64,000 nt of DNA from assembly GCA_000827495.1 (NCBI GenBank), contig KN817623.1, forward strand, positions 73,585 to 137,584. The letters run 5' to 3'. Positions 11,423-23,488 of this stretch are shown here, piece by piece. Position 1 is the first letter of the stretch, and every line of letters starts with the position of its first letter. The stretch is from Hypholoma sublateritium FD-334 SS-4. Taxonomy: Eukaryota > Basidiomycota > Agaricomycetes > Agaricales > Strophariaceae. The translations under genes and the position numbers were made by a program. Under the pieces are notes generated by a model, which saw only the letters and a list, made by a program, of their open reading frames with translations, did no database searches and was not told where the DNA came from.

Positions 11423-11431
11423 AAATGTACG
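11423..11431. repeat. Right target-site duplication (9 bp)
   Basis: AAATGTACG, identical to the nine bases at 10,600-10,608. Confidence 0.85.
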
Positions 11432-12600
11432 TATGTAGTATAAATATATATGTAGCTTCGTTGTTTCATTATACTTCTCGCCGCGTTGTAACTTGCTTGA
11501 GCGCGACACCAAAACGAAACCCACGGATTGACATGCCATTTATTTGAATTTAGAAGCACCTGCGATGAGCTCTGTTCTGGGCGGCGTGTGGACTGGACAA
11601 CCCGCCTCAGTGAAGTCTCGGTGTGCGATAAGGTGTCGGCCATGTTACTCTCCGATGAGGCGGGAGGAGGCGCTGACGGGCGGTGGTCCCGTGGCTACTG
11701 CGCGGCGTTTCGATGTTCTGGTATTTATTCTTGTGCTTACTGATATGTCCCCTGCGTGCACATGCTCCTTATCTTCTTATTGACCGCCCGCAAAAAATTC
11801 TGCACCGAGAACTCGCACGATCACTTGAGCGTCTAAGGTGTGCAATGTCGTGACCTTGGCAATTTTTTCGGGTGGGACACCAAGCGAGTGATGTGTCAGC
11901 GCCCAGTGGGAACGGGTACAAAAGCAGGTGGGCCAAGGGCACGATAGCGCGGAGAATCCGTGCTGATATCCCTCCCCCTCCTCCCCCACCTCAAAAATTC
12001 GCTCTTTCGCGCAGCGGCTACGGGCGCTTGTTTCGCAGGCTGTGCCCGGCGTCGATCATATGTCATATCTGGCACAGCACTGCACCTGATCGCTCCCTAT
12101 CCGCAAGGCTGTGCTCGCCACGAAGAGGCTGTGCATCGCACGGCGCGGGGGCTAAGAAGGGTGGATCCATGGAACCTTTCTGCGTGGGACTCCGGTGCGT
12201 GCTCGCGGTTCCTTTTTTGCCCGGTTTTCTTCCATGGACGTGGTTGGACCGGCGGCCACTTACCGCACGCCCCCCAAGCGCTTCGCTGGACAGCAACGAC
12301 AGCAGAGGTTCAATATCACATCCGATTATACTACGACTGTACGCTTGGCACACGCCGGCGCTTGCAGTCATCTGGCCAGGATCATTAACGGTCGCTGGCC
12401 GGAGTATTCATTCGGTGTGGGCTGAACACTCTCGCTGTCCTTCCTGTTTCGCCCTGCCGCTGAGTTGCATGTCATCATGTGTGCTAATTTTATCTGAGGT
12501 CCCGCTGTCGCGGGCCTTCGGCCGATACGTCGCTGTCATGGCCGTGAGGCCTGAGATTTCTGTTCCTACTACCGTTTTCTTAACTTTTTGAGTGAATGCT
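11432..12600 (+). repeat. R1-like fragment, no gene seen
   Basis: Roughly 11,900-12,600 has the composition and some words of the R1 copies. The frames at 11,872-12,591 (239 codons) and 11,960-12,388 overlap in different phases, with no domain and no splice pattern. I regard this as a decayed repeat fragment. Confidence 0.3.
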
Positions 12601-12849
12601 GTAGTACTTTGGATTCTCGTTTTTTAGTATACTTGTATAAAATTCCCGCCCATAAAGTGTTGCCTTCTGTTCGTTAAATTACCATTGATTGTTTTCCTGG
12701 CTACAGCCAGAATTAAACGGGCTGTAAATACTCATTTGCACTGGTGCATATGAGACTCGCGGTGAAAGCACCTATGCTAATAGATGAAGTTTGACCAAGT
12801 GTTCTGAAATGTTCACATGTACTCGGACATAAATATATACAGTTGCAAG

Positions 12850-14560
12850 TGTGCGTGGGGCACGTCGCCAGTACAGCGCGATGGTAGCCGCTCCTCCTCA
12901 GCGCGCTGCAAGCCGCGGCCGGCATTACCCGGTGGCTATGCTGCACTTCGCTTTGCTGTCAAGTTCCCCAGCATCGCTCACTTGATTGCCATCTGCGCTT
13001 TCTCGCACCAGCCACCTGCGACGCTCCTCGTACGGCGAAACAGCACCATTTCACAGTGAGCTGTCTGCTATTGCACGTGTGGCACCTATCTACTCGCTAC
13101 TCCTGCCCAGATCTTTAGGTTCTGCCGCTTCCCAGCTCGTCGGAAGCATATATACGGATGGTGAACGTTTGAATACGTACGTTCTCTACCGTACTTGTAC
13201 CTATACTGACACTGGACCATAGCTGCAGATAAAGAAGCCCCTCCCGATTGAGCTTCTCCGCCCTGCTCGTCTGGCGTTCCCCTCTCCTGGCCTGTCCCGC
13301 TTCCTCCCCACGTCCAATTCCTTCCGCTCTGCGCCACCATGCTACCGCTCCTGCTCCTGCGCGGACCTGTCTTCATCCGGGCGTAGTTTACGCGGTGTCC
13401 ACCCCGTCGCGAGCCACGCCCGTTGAGACTTCCATCATTCGCGTTTAGGAGTGTTTCCGTGCACGGGCCTGTCCATTGTCCCCGTCCGGCGTCGTCCGTG
13501 CGTTCTTATCGCTAGGTATCCACGGCGATCGCCATGCCGTCCCTTATTTCCACGAGATTGGTTATATCCAGCCGCGGACCCACGTTCTTCTGTACTCTTG
13601 GGGCGCCCATACGAGTTGCTGGCCTCCGCTTATCCACTTTGACCTGACCTCGTGGCATCCCTCCTCGATATTTCCGTACCTGCCCATGTTCTGCCTCCCG
13701 CCGCGCTCGATGGACCTTCTCCACGCATCCTGCCGCCACTTCGTACGTTCTCTCTGTCTGCTTTTTCGACTATTTCTCAGGCCTGGCCCCTTCCGCTCTG
13801 TTTGCACATCATCTCCCGCGCACATGGGACTAGCTTCTGGATGTGCGCGTGGGCGTATTAGCTACCTTTTCCGTGCACCCGGTGAGGTGGGAATCTCATA
13901 TCTTGCGCGGGAGAATGTCTCTGCTGAATGTGGTCCCGTTGTGTGTATGCGCTTCCAGCGCGTCTTCTTTATTTTGGCTTGATCGGTGTTCGTCAGCACG
14001 CTATGGCCTGTTCCTATAATCTTACGCGCGGATCGCGCAGGGCTGACACGCTCGGATGCACGTTGTATCGTCGCGCTTTGTCCTCGTCGCTCATCGGCGG
14101 CTGCGCCGCATCTGCCCACATCCCGCACGCCTCTCGTGCCGCTCAGCGCACTTCGTGCTATCGCGGCCGATCTACCTATCTATCTATTTACCCGTGCACG
14201 AGCATTCGCAGCCCAGCGCGCCTCGCACGCCATGTCGGGTTTTGTTCAAGACGAAGCACTGACTCGGCCACACCGGGCATCTCTGCACACGAGGGCGATG
14301 TACATGCTATAGCATGCACTTACGCTCGCCTTCATCTTGGATTGCCTGGCTGCTATGTTCTTTGTGGTTATGGTTCGAGTGTGTTTCGTGCTGCGAGCCA
14401 GGGAGAGGTCGCGCTGCGCTGCTGGGAGATGGCGGAACTACAAGGACGAAGGGATCTGATGTTGACAGGGCGGTTGGTGGGATCTCACGATGGAGAATGT
14501 TTCGTGATGCGCGGGAGGAGATGGGTCGGTTTTATTTGAATTGTATATGCAAGATACTTG
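12850..14560 (+). repeat. R1 repeat, diverged copy
   Basis: Signs of R1: a cggcattacccggtggct word at 12,920 (matching 15,334 and 19,369), a pyrimidine-rich middle, an aatctcatatcttgcgcggg anchor C at 13,892, and an anchor-B-like 'cgcctcgcacgccatgtcgggtt' near 14,220. Order and orientation match the other copies. Frames such as 13,928-14,539 are phase-mixed and domain-free. Confidence 0.5.
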
Positions 14561-15300
14561 ACTTATTGTGACGGGTGGTATACATTTGAATAGAGATAGA
14601 GTTTACGCTGTGTTTACAGATGCGATGACTTCTTTTCTGGTTTGACCTAGCTCTAATAGATATAATGAATTCTGTGCACTCTCCTTACGGAATGAAACCT
14701 ACACAACGACTGAATTTTCAAACGTGGTGAGCAGCAGTGGCAGTAGTTGAAGAACAATTGTCACAGTAATAGATGGAGATGGCGCGCCGCATTGCGTGGC
14801 GGAGAGTTGTACGGGCCCAAGTGGATTTGATAAAAACAATGTGCGTGAGCCCTTGGTGAGCCCTCGCTTCGCGGCTTACACTGGACGAGGGCTTTCAGCG
14901 CAGAAATGTACTGCGATAATACACGAATGGACAGGAGTATCCTATGTACGCACAAGTGAGAAATACGTGCTCACGCAGTCGACGTGGTTGGGATTTCAGG
15001 GCCCCCGCGATTAGTGTGGATCTTGGAACGCAAGTGGCGTGAGCCTGGACTGAAGGGCAAATACAGCGTGGCGGTATGGGCGATGGACAGGAAGCGATAA
15101 CACGATGGGGTTTAAAATACCTGTAATTTTTTCAGCCACGCCTGTGGAGCACGCTTCCGGCTCGCTATAAGTACAGCTGTCGTTCTTCAACAAATCTCTG
15201 CTCAGATTTATATAACACGCGCCGCGCAGCTCCATATCATATAATGAATACACAAAAATTTCGCTAATTTTTGGTTTGTAATATCAGCCTGAGAGCCACG
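14561..15300. other. No gene seen
   Basis: Short frames only. I see no domain, promoter or repeat anchor that I can support. Confidence 0.4.
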
Positions 15301-15319
15301 AATTGTTACAGTAGTACGA

Positions 15320-16560
15320 GGAGCACACTGAGCGGCATTTCCCGGTGGCTGTGTTTGACGTCTTTGTCCAATCTGCGTTCCAACCGACGTCCAACTTGCT
15401 TACAACGCCCACGCCCTTGAGCCTATCTCTCCCTTCACCGCCCGCACTTTTCTCTGTACTATCCTGTCTATCCGGCCACCACTTTTTTCCCTATACATAC
15501 CCGGATTTCTTCAATCATCCTGGACCACGATTCGCTGGCAGACATCGCGATTCGCGGGTAAGTTCCTCGTCTTCACTAGCCTGTATGCTAATGCTCTGTC
15601 CATGAGGGTCGCGCCCCGCTCGAAACGCTCTGTCCTGTTGGTCCTTCGTCGCTCGATTCTTCTCGATGCACCTCGCCTACTCGCCTACACCCGATCTCTT
15701 CCGACCTGTGCCGCTGTACACCCGCCCGCGCCCGCGCAGACTGGCTATCTCCAGACCTCTCTATTCCTCGCCTGACACCACGTTTCTTTCCCGTGTCTTT
15801 GAATATACGCATTACAGAGCCCCAACTCTCCTCCCGCTCAGATTCGGTGTGCTTCCGGGCGCACGCTTGCAGTGTTAACTCCACCTACTTACACAGCTTG
15901 ATGCGCCCGGTTCCAGAACTCCTCTGCCGTTGACGAGCGGGAGCGTAGCTGTTCATGGCGTCTAATATCTATGCACCGTCTGTGCTTTGATAGCTCACAG
16001 ACGTTGCCCTAACTGTGCACTCAAATGTTCTCCCCGTCTTTATGTACCCGCCGTCGCCGCTCTCTCTCGCCGTTTCCTCGCGTATCTGTTCCCCAGATCC
16101 CTTGAATGATACCTCCTGCTCCCGGTGTGCTCCATTTAATCGGCGTCTCCTCGCCGATCTCCCATGATCGTACCGATCCGCTCCATTTCCTCTGGCCAGA
16201 TTTCCCTCCCGCTCGGATCCGGCTTGAGTCTGAGCGCACGCTTGTGCGGTTGCACCCAACCGTATACGCTGCGCCCGGATCGGGAGCGATACATGTAGTG
16301 GGAGTGTATGGGCGCTGTGGGATATGTTCATAATGCGTTCTTTTTATGGCTTAATTTCGCTTTTAGCCCGGGCGTTGCGGCTGGCGCTGCCGCGTTCTTC
16401 ACGTACTGCCCATCGCGGCCGACCTTGAGTTACTCGTGCACGTATATTCGCAGCGAAATGTGCAGTGCGCCTCGCACGTCGTGGCCAGTTGTCTACGTGG
16501 ATGAGGATTGTGGGCCGCGGGCTGCGTATCTGCGCATGTAAGAGCTATGGATGCATGATA
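15320..16560 (+). repeat. R1 repeat, diverged copy
   Basis: It starts with cggcatttcccggtggctg at 15,333, has a pyrimidine-rich body, and ends with 'gtgcacgtatattcgcagcg' at 16,436 followed by a diverged anchor B ('gtgcagtgcgcctcgcacgtcg') near 16,458. It has the same orientation as the neighbouring copies. No coding content is recognised. Confidence 0.5.
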
Positions 16561-16997
16561 TATGCGAGTGCAGTGGTCCTGTCGAATTTGTTGCAAGAAA
16601 TGCATTGAATGTACGCGGTGCCTTGTGCCTATCTGTGCTTTGAGCGCGCATGTTGAAGCGGGCGGAGAAGGTGATACGCGTCTCTCTGTCACACTCCGCG
16701 GGATGCGCCGCCACACCGCCTCACTTATTCCTAATGAATTGGGACATCAAGTGACCGTCTAGCGTGGACTTTCTGGTAACCGGTATTTAGTTCTTGCTCC
16801 ATCTGAAGGTCACGAGAAGCATCTGCAGTGCGCGGCCGCAGTGTACTTGTTCTAAGATTGATGTGACTTGGTGTGCATACACTGCCTGACAACTAACAGA
16901 AACCAAATACGTTATTCTTCGGATCGGTTCAGTGGAGAGGGATGTCGTTCCTCAATCCTGCCTTTCTCCGTAACGTAGCACACAAGATACCTGAACT

Positions 16998-18240
16998 ATG
17001 CCCCGCTGGTCCATGAAGCTCATCGCCGCAGCCTTTCGTATCAACGGCAGAACTAGAACGTCGTCTGGGATTCAGCCTGAACACCCCTCACACCGCGCCG
17101 CCTTCCAGGTGACAGCGGATACAACTGCCGTCGCTAACCCAATCCATTCCACCTCACCGCCTCCCACAGGTCCTGAAAGCACCCCCGCCGACATAGTAAA
17201 TCACCTACACACACAGCCTAAGATATTCGCCGGCCGCCACGTCTTTCTCCGCTGGCGCACGAAGGTTGTCTCTGCCGCTGTACGCGAGCGTTCCCCCTCC
17301 AGAAAGCCCCATCCGCGAGCCTCAATCATCCCTGTACACCCCCAGGACCGCCATATCGCTTCGGCAGTCTTGGTATCCGGTCTTGTTGCCGCAGCTCCGC
17401 TTCATGAAGTGTCTCCTCTCGCTACCGCAATCGAAAGTGGACCTGATGACGATGCTGACCTCAGTCAAGCGAAGTCGGTGCTCCACGTCCTGGCTGCGTT
17501 GGGCGATGGGGTCGCGGGCGTGCCGTGGCTGAAGGGCGCCGCGGGACTGGGCCTGGAGATCGTGAATACTTTAGAGGTGAGTGTTTCCAGAAATAATGAT
17601 ACAATTGTGCAGGTTCTCATACTGTTTCTGGCGACCGTCTCAGCGCGTACAGTCGAACAAGTGCGACTGCAGAGACCTGGCGCTCAGGATATGCGAATAT
17701 CTGATATTAATGCACCGCAATGCTCGTTCTGACTACGAAAAAGACGCTGAACCACAGCACATTATCGACTTCCGGAGGTGGGTAGTTCATCTCTTCTCAT
17801 AAGCCTTACTAGAATTTACTATTTTTCTAGGGATCTCTATCGAATTCTACGCACTGTAAAGACCATCTCGTCGTACAAATATTTTCGTCGACTTCTCATG
17901 GCGGACGATATCAAACAGCAACTTACCAGATGTGAGCGTATGATCAGCCATTCTCGGGATATATTCCTGGTATGTTATTTACATGACACTGGGATTACAT
18001 GGTTGGCTTACGATTGCGCAGGTTGGCGCCCACGTAGACCTGGCTGCTCGAGCGAAAAAGCAAGCAGAAACGAGCGATATTGAATGCAAATCTCGTTCTG
18101 ATTTTGGTTCCGAGATGTATACTAAGTATAATTTGTACGATCAAGACGGCTTTTTTTTTTTAGTGTTCCAACCACTGCGCTGGGACGTCTTGCCTACTTC
18201 AAGCCGTTCAGTTGGGGATAGATCCAACTGCTTTCACTAG
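16998..18240 (+). CDS. Solo NLR-type N-terminal helical domain protein
   Basis: Four exons (16,998-17,576; 17,653-17,777; 17,831-17,969; 18,022-18,240) joined by GT-AG introns of 76, 53 and 52 nt give 353 residues in one frame. From about residue 165 the product reads LGDGVAGVPWLKGAAGLGLE, then SNKCDCRDLALRI and a helical stretch (FRRDLYRIL...YFRRLLMADD...DIFLVGAHVDLAARAKKQ). This matches the helical N-terminal region of agaricomycete NACHT NLRs, related to the MLKL-like four-helix adaptor fold (family knowledge). No NACHT, WD or ankyrin part follows; the frame ends after a low-complexity tail. It is either a truncated NLR or a stand-alone helical-bundle protein. The first 150 residues are Pro/Thr/His-rich. 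The first intron's acceptor is the least certain junction. Confidence 0.65.
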
Positions 18241-18480
18241 ATCTCGAGAACTGCTGTATACAAAACCATTGGTCAACGGTCACCCATATTTATCGCATAG
18301 GGGTATTAAAGTAGTGTCGCAAGTTCTGCACTGCGCCGAGAACGGTGGCGGAGCGGTGCTTTTTATTTAATCAAGGTGAGGCACGCCCGGTCTGCGTTGA
18401 GGGAAATCGTGGACTGCAGTTTCACCACGAATGGCTGTAAACGAGGCTAGAGTAGCGCCATTCAGCTGATCAGAAGCAGT
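18241..18480. other. No gene seen
   Basis: Short spacer after the helical-domain gene. A 'ggtattaaagtag' A/T patch occurs, but I see no feature I can support. Confidence 0.3.
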
Positions 18481-19110
18481 TGAGCACATGCGCGTGTGCG
18501 CTCCCGGTTTGGTGCGTGTGGATGTACAGGCGTTCGCGGCTGGAAAAGCGATACATGGTGTGTACACCTGCGGTCGCGCGATCGCCAATACCCCAACCCA
18601 AGACTCAGTGGTAGTGGTCCGTGTATAGCACAGGAAACGACGCGCGAACGCAGGGTCTGCGAACGGCCCCACGCGCGCAGCAGTTAAACGCCGAGCGGCT
18701 ATGCCTCTTATCCTTCCCTTGCCCGTTGCATATATGACGTCCCTCTCCACCCGCGCTCGCGCGTCCACTGTGCAGTACGCCTTGTACTCCGTGCGGGGTT
18801 CACTATGAGAGACTCTTCAAAGTCGGCCGAGCGCAGCGTCTCTACGCGCACGTGCGCCATATTATGCGCATGCCGTGCTCCCTTTGAACTTACATCGACG
18901 GCGGCGCTGTCCGGGGTGTCCGGGCATGCGCTCATTCTGACGCGGGGAGGGGAACCGCTGCGGAATCATGAGGCCTGAGGCCTGAGGCGCTGTCGGCACG
19001 CCCCGTCGCCCTCGTGTTTCCGCTCAATCCCTCTCTTGCATGCCGCGCTGACTGTACGGGTCTTGGCGCAAGCCGCTAGCATAAGCCCGTGCCTGCATCC
19101 CGTGGGTGAG
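18481..19110 (+). repeat. R1 fragment (3' part)
   Basis: A 'ctcgcgcgtccactgtgcag' stretch at 18,751 leads into a diverged anchor B (gtgcagtacgccttgtactccgtgc). After it the sequence follows copy 1 closely: 'ttcactatgagagactcttcaaagtcggcc' here against 'ttaaccatgagaggctcttcgaggtcggcc' at 6164. This is one of the closest matches between any two R1 copies in the window. Confidence 0.6.
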
Positions 19111-19364
19111 CGCGGCGACCGAGCGGCCCCAAAAGTTAAAACACATTTTTATCCAGAGTTTTCACGCCCTGATTTCTCTTTGTTCAGAGATCGCTTTGAA
19201 TCGCAGGTACGCCATCTGTTATTTTTCTTGAAAGTATTACAGAATGACGAAAATATGTGATCGAAAATATATACTTGGAAGCAATGCAGCCACCGCGTGT
19301 GGAGGTTCTGTTATATCCTACAAATACACCAAAGACGCGCGCGATGGCTGGGGCGTCGTACGGG

Positions 19365-20865
19365 GATCGGCATTTCCCGGGGCTGTGCTTCCCTGACCTC
19401 CCGCTCTCGTGTGAATTCTCCTGCACCTGCCAGCTGATCCTTTCATCATCTCCATCTCCTCCTTCCCAGCTTGGATATCACATATCTGCATCAGCTGTCG
19501 TCATCGTCCTCAAACCCGTGGGATACATGCACACTCCGCGTACGTTCGCCTCCTGCACACGTCCCCGCGCTGACACTACTGATTCGCTTTGGCGCACACT
19601 CGTTTTCAGTTTGCGTCGATCCATGCTCATTTCCCTCTCACAGCAGACGAAGACTGTTCCTGCCCGTACGACGCTGCGAGCTGTTACTCTCGGTGCGTCC
19701 CCGCCTCTCTGAATCACCTCCACACGATCACCTGCGATGTGCGCCGCTGCAACCCCTCTCCTACCCAGAATCGCTTTCGTCCGCACGTGGAGTGCGAGGT
19801 GCGCGCCCTATTTCCGGTACAACGATCCTTCGGGGCACAGCACCGGCTCTGCCATGGCATGCCCCATCGGTCTGATTTTGCAACATCTATCGCACAGCGA
19901 TCGCTATCCCGCCCCCATTCACCACACCCCAGGCTCACGTCTTTCCTTGATACAGGTTTCGTCCATCTGCAGTGCCCGTGCACCATGTTGTCATTCCCTT
20001 CCTGCCACCGCCGCTGCCGCCTTCTCTCACCGTACCACCGGCAATCACTTCATCCAGGGCCACGACACGGCCATTACTGCTCCCGGTGCGTCCCTACTTG
20101 ACCCCCCCTTCACGTATGCCCCTCGCTCCCGCCGCTGACGCACCTCACCCGTTCGCCACATCCACCGTTTTCTCTCGTTATTTTTGCCTACCACATATGA
20201 CATCACCTTCGATATGCGCCCGCTTCCTGGTCCTCGCTTCCGCGTAGATTTGGCCTGCATCCGGACGCACGCGTGCGGTATCAGCTGCACCTGAATAGCG
20301 CGCTGCGCCTGATAGAGCAGTGGTCCATTTGGTACGCGGGAGCGTGGCTGCGTTTGTGGGTCTCTGTGCGTCATGTGCATTGAACGCGCGTGTCGTGCGC
20401 GCAGGCCCGTGGCCCGTCCACTGCGTGCGTGTGTTCTCTCTCCCTCTTTATGCAATCCCAACTTCCAGCTTTTCCCGCGTCTCGTTGCTCTATATCCTCC
20501 TTCCGCGCCTTACCGCCGTGTCTTTCCACCGCAGTCGACTCAACCACGGTCTTGTATACCATTGCACGCGCGTCCAATATGCAGTGCGCCTTGTACGCCG
20601 TGCCGAGTTCACGATCTCGTGAGGAAAGCGGCTGCGCATGGCGTCGCTTACACGCGAAGGCTCCGTGTACGCTTTATGCACGGACTGTTCTCATTTTTGA
20701 ACTTGGTGCCTGAGGGGCAGTTCGCGCTAAGATGGGTGTGTGTCTGGGGTGTCCAACCGTAAGGAGTTGGCTATCCAAAGCATATTGCGCGACGCGCGAG
20801 ATTAAGTGGAATGGATTTCACGGATGATACTCACTTTTGAAGGTGCAATAAACTTGCATGGTCCC
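19365..20865 (+). repeat. R1 repeat, well-preserved copy
   Basis: It begins cggcatttcccggggctgtg at 19,369. It contains actccgcgtacgttcgcctc (19,530), an intron-like GTGCGTCCCC...CTACCCAG stretch (about 19,694-19,769), anchor D (tagatttggcctgcatccgg, 20,245) and anchor B (20,581, identical over 20 bases to copy 1). As with copy 2, it is followed a few hundred bases later by a copy of the small spliced relic (here 21,224), so repeat and relic were probably duplicated together. Confidence 0.6.
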
Positions 20866-21223
20866 TTCTGATAATTACATATGTTGGAGCTTGTGTGAAT
20901 TATCAATTTTCAGGTTGGATTTTTGGAAACACCGATTTCGCAGCTCGCATAAATACTGATATTCTATGCGCCGGACACCGATATTGCGACTTAAATTTGA
21001 ATTTTGGACGAACAGTAAGCTCCTGTGAATCGTGATGTAAGGTAAGGAAGTACAGGAGATAGGATATCACACCGCACGCGTGGTATGGAGCCGTCCAAGT
21101 GAAAATACCACGGAGATACGATGATCTGGACCCGCAATCGACGGCTTTATAACATTCGAAACGTGTATATTTTATCTTTCGCACAGCGTTACAGTGTGCC
21201 ACGTAGCTCAAACACCAGCCACA

Positions 21224-21631
21224 ATACCCAGCTCATCCGACCTCGACAGCTCCTCTCTCCATGCCTTCTTATGCGGCACATGGTACGGCCCCGACGGCCT
21301 CGAAGGCCACCTCTTTCTGCTGAACGCAGCTGGCACGGACGAGGTGCGCCGAACACACGTCGTGCCGCTCAGGCACTGACTCTCTACATATCGTCTCCAG
21401 CTCATAATCGGTATTCTATTCAGTACGGCTCCTCCGCTGAGTGTGTCCCGGGCATATACGATCGCACTGCCTATGCACGTCTCGAGTTGGGCGGGCCGTA
21501 ATGCCGGCCGGGCCGATGAATGGCACATGCGCAAGTTTTCGAGGTTCGTCTCACAGACGTTCTCCCCTCCTGCTATCATCCCGTCCGCGTCTTTCGATTG
21601 CTCTAAACACTGTTTGAACTGCGGTCCATAG
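21224..21631 (+). pseudogene. Second copy of small spliced relic, start codon lost
   Basis: The copy aligns base by base with 8563 onward: SSSDLDSSSLHAFLCGTWYG, then GLEGHLFLLNAAGTDE, then a 57-nt intron (21,344-21,400) of the same length and with the same CTCCAG end as the other copy. The ATG of the first copy is ATA here (21,224-21,226). Exon 2 (21,401-21,631) reads LIIGILFSTAPPLSVSRAYT and ends at a TAG after 77 codons, much shorter than exon 2 of the other copy. The two copies disagree in phase downstream of STAPPL, so at least one carries a frameshift. No domain is recognised. Confidence 0.55.
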
Positions 21632-21869
21632 AACTTCCATATGATAAAATGACCTCCACGAAGCGCTCCAGGACGGCCGGCGCCCAACATTCCGGCGTCG
21701 GCCATCGTGGACATTCCGGTTCTTTAGGATACGCAAGGTACAGTACTTGTGTCTGTGGCGCGCCGCATTCTCTCTCCTGCACCACCACACGCCCGCTCCA
21801 GCGGACATGCATTCTTCTGGAGTAGCGTGCGTGATGTTCACTTCATCGTGGTCCACGTCCGGAGAGAGA

Positions 21870-22320
21870 TATCTGCTGGAGCGTATCGAGGCCCGCGTAC
21901 TGAGTAAGAACCCGTGCTTTGGCTGTATGCGCTTAGGGCGCGTCTTTTCCAGGTTATAATCTCTTTTTCCGTGTGTTCAGCACGCCTTCGCATGGTGATG
22001 CGCTGCTGCCGTCAGCGCCGGTGATCGTTGCACTTACTCGTCTTCCCTCATCAACCGCTGCATCATCTGCTTCCCTTTCGCGCCTTTTCCTGCGCGCGTT
22101 TATCTCCACGGACAACCCACATGTTCCAATACTTATGCATGAACATGCATTCCTGGCGTATGACGCTTTGCACGCCGTGTCAGGTTATTTCGGCGTCGAC
22201 CAATTTCGGCCCATCGCGTGCGAATTGCATCGATGCTCATATGCATGCCGTGCCCTGCCTCGTAACCGTACGGGATGTGTAAGCTACGCGTACCCATTTA
22301 TTTCTAGTAAGCATATAATG
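21870..22320 (+). repeat. R1 fragment
   Basis: A 'gacgctttgcacgccgtgtcaggtt' stretch near 22,160 resembles anchor B of the other copies. The preceding pyrimidine-rich stretch and the order fit the 3' part of R1. Confidence 0.35.
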
Positions 22321-22409
22321 AACTAGATGGTATGCGCAACACCGCCTGGCGTTAGAGGACCGTGCAATATTGACAGACACGCTCGGTTAGCCTGCTCGCC
22401 ATCTTGGAT

Positions 22410-22757
22410 ATGTTCACTGTCGTACCGTGGTGCTCTGGCCCATGGGACGTGGATGCGCTGTGGAATTCGCTCAATGTTAACGGCGTACATTTGTCTATGC
22501 GTGCGAAGTACATGGGCGTGCATCCATGTCTTTCTGAGGCACGAGGTGATACCTTCCCGGTCCCTGTACCTATCGAACTGAAATATATTCAATGCGCCGA
22601 GCGCCGAGCGCTCCTACTCACTAGCATACACGAGGAAAAGACGTATCACAACTTCTCCTGTGAGAGGTTACTGGCGGTGTTAAACGATAGGATACAAAAC
22701 AAACACATATACGAGAAAGATGTTATACCTCGCCAAGCCTTCCCTTCAATAAACTAG
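22410..22757 (+). CDS. Hypothetical 115-residue frame
   Basis: An ATG-initiated frame of 115 residues whose translation (MFTVVPWCSGPWDVDALWNS...FPVPVPIELKYIQCAERRAL...) has a natural-looking composition, unlike the R1 shadows around it. I recognise no domain. No promoter or intron supports it, and it may be an exon remnant of a larger decayed gene. Confidence 0.25.
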   Translation: MFTVVPWCSGPWDVDALWNSLNVNGVHLSMRAKYMGVHPCLSEARGDTFPVPVPIELKYIQCAERRALLLTSIHEEKTYHNFSCERLLAVLNDRIQNKHIYEKDVIPRQAFPSIN

Positions 22758-22885
22758 AAACTTCTGAGTTAAAGTTCGACTAATGATATGCGATTGTAAC
22801 ACGAAGCAGGTAATATAAACTTGAAGATGCGAAGCCTCAAGACTTCACAAACATATGCAGTAATAATAAGTATTAACTACGGTGT

Positions 22886-23488
22886 TTACCATCCTGACAT
22901 TTTCCTGCACGAATTGACCTGGTGATTTAAGAAACGCTCATTCCACAGCTTATCAGTGGTATATCCGACGACCTCTTTGGCGCACTTTGGGCACACAATG
23001 GTCCACTCTGAAATGTAGTATGGGCTGCCCTCCCTGGATGGATAAATACGGCTCATGGATTTCCAGAACTCCTGCTGCGTAAACTCGAGTCGAGTGGGGA
23101 TCGCTACATTCCTTAAATCGACCTTTCGTGCCTCTTCTGCGGATATCGCCTCCTGTGGTTTCAGCCAGAAGTCAAACGCTGACAGACGTGTCTGGGAATT
23201 GGACCAGAGCACTGCGCGCACACTGGGCGGATGCCATGCAATAGACTGTCTGATACGGAGGACTTGGTCGGCTCTCTCTGGTTTTGGTTCAAGACGAAGC
23301 GGTGGTCCCGAAATAGTCAGGTAGAGCATGACAAAATCAGATATTTTCAATGGGCGTTTGGTGGTGGGCTGTAGAGGCGCGTTCTGATCCGCAGTAATCT
23401 GAGTCGAAGAAGCAGTAGTCGGAGGGCGACTATGTTTATGGGTAGTCTCTCCAATAGCAGCCGTATTGTCACTTCCACCGGTATTCAT
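22886..23488 (-). CDS. Zinc-binding-like family protein (C-x2-C-x19-H-x4-C)
   Basis: Intronless, 200 residues. After a Thr/Pro-rich N-terminus it has the family block DFVMLYLTISGPPL (near residues 52-65), a middle segment with a shared SIAWHPPSVRAVLW motif, then EFTQQEFWKSMSRIYPS. The C-terminus reads ISEWTIVCPKCAKEVVGY...LWNERFLNHQ, where Cys166, Cys169, His189 and Cys194 fit a small zinc-binding site (inference from spacing). It is close to the protein at 56,267-57,154 over the last 150 residues and more distant from the one at 52,940-53,647. I know no named family with this pattern. The ATG lies 122 bp downstream of a TATTTAAAG box and a conserved 20-bp block. Confidence 0.7.
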   Translation of the reverse strand: MNTGGSDNTAAIGETTHKHSRPPTTASSTQITADQNAPLQPTTKRPLKISDFVMLYLTISGPPLRLEPKPERADQVLRIRQSIAWHPPSVRAVLWSNSQTRLSAFDFWLKPQEAISAEEARKVDLRNVAIPTRLEFTQQEFWKSMSRIYPSREGSPYYISEWTIVCPKCAKEVVGYTTDKLWNERFLNHQVNSCRKMSGW

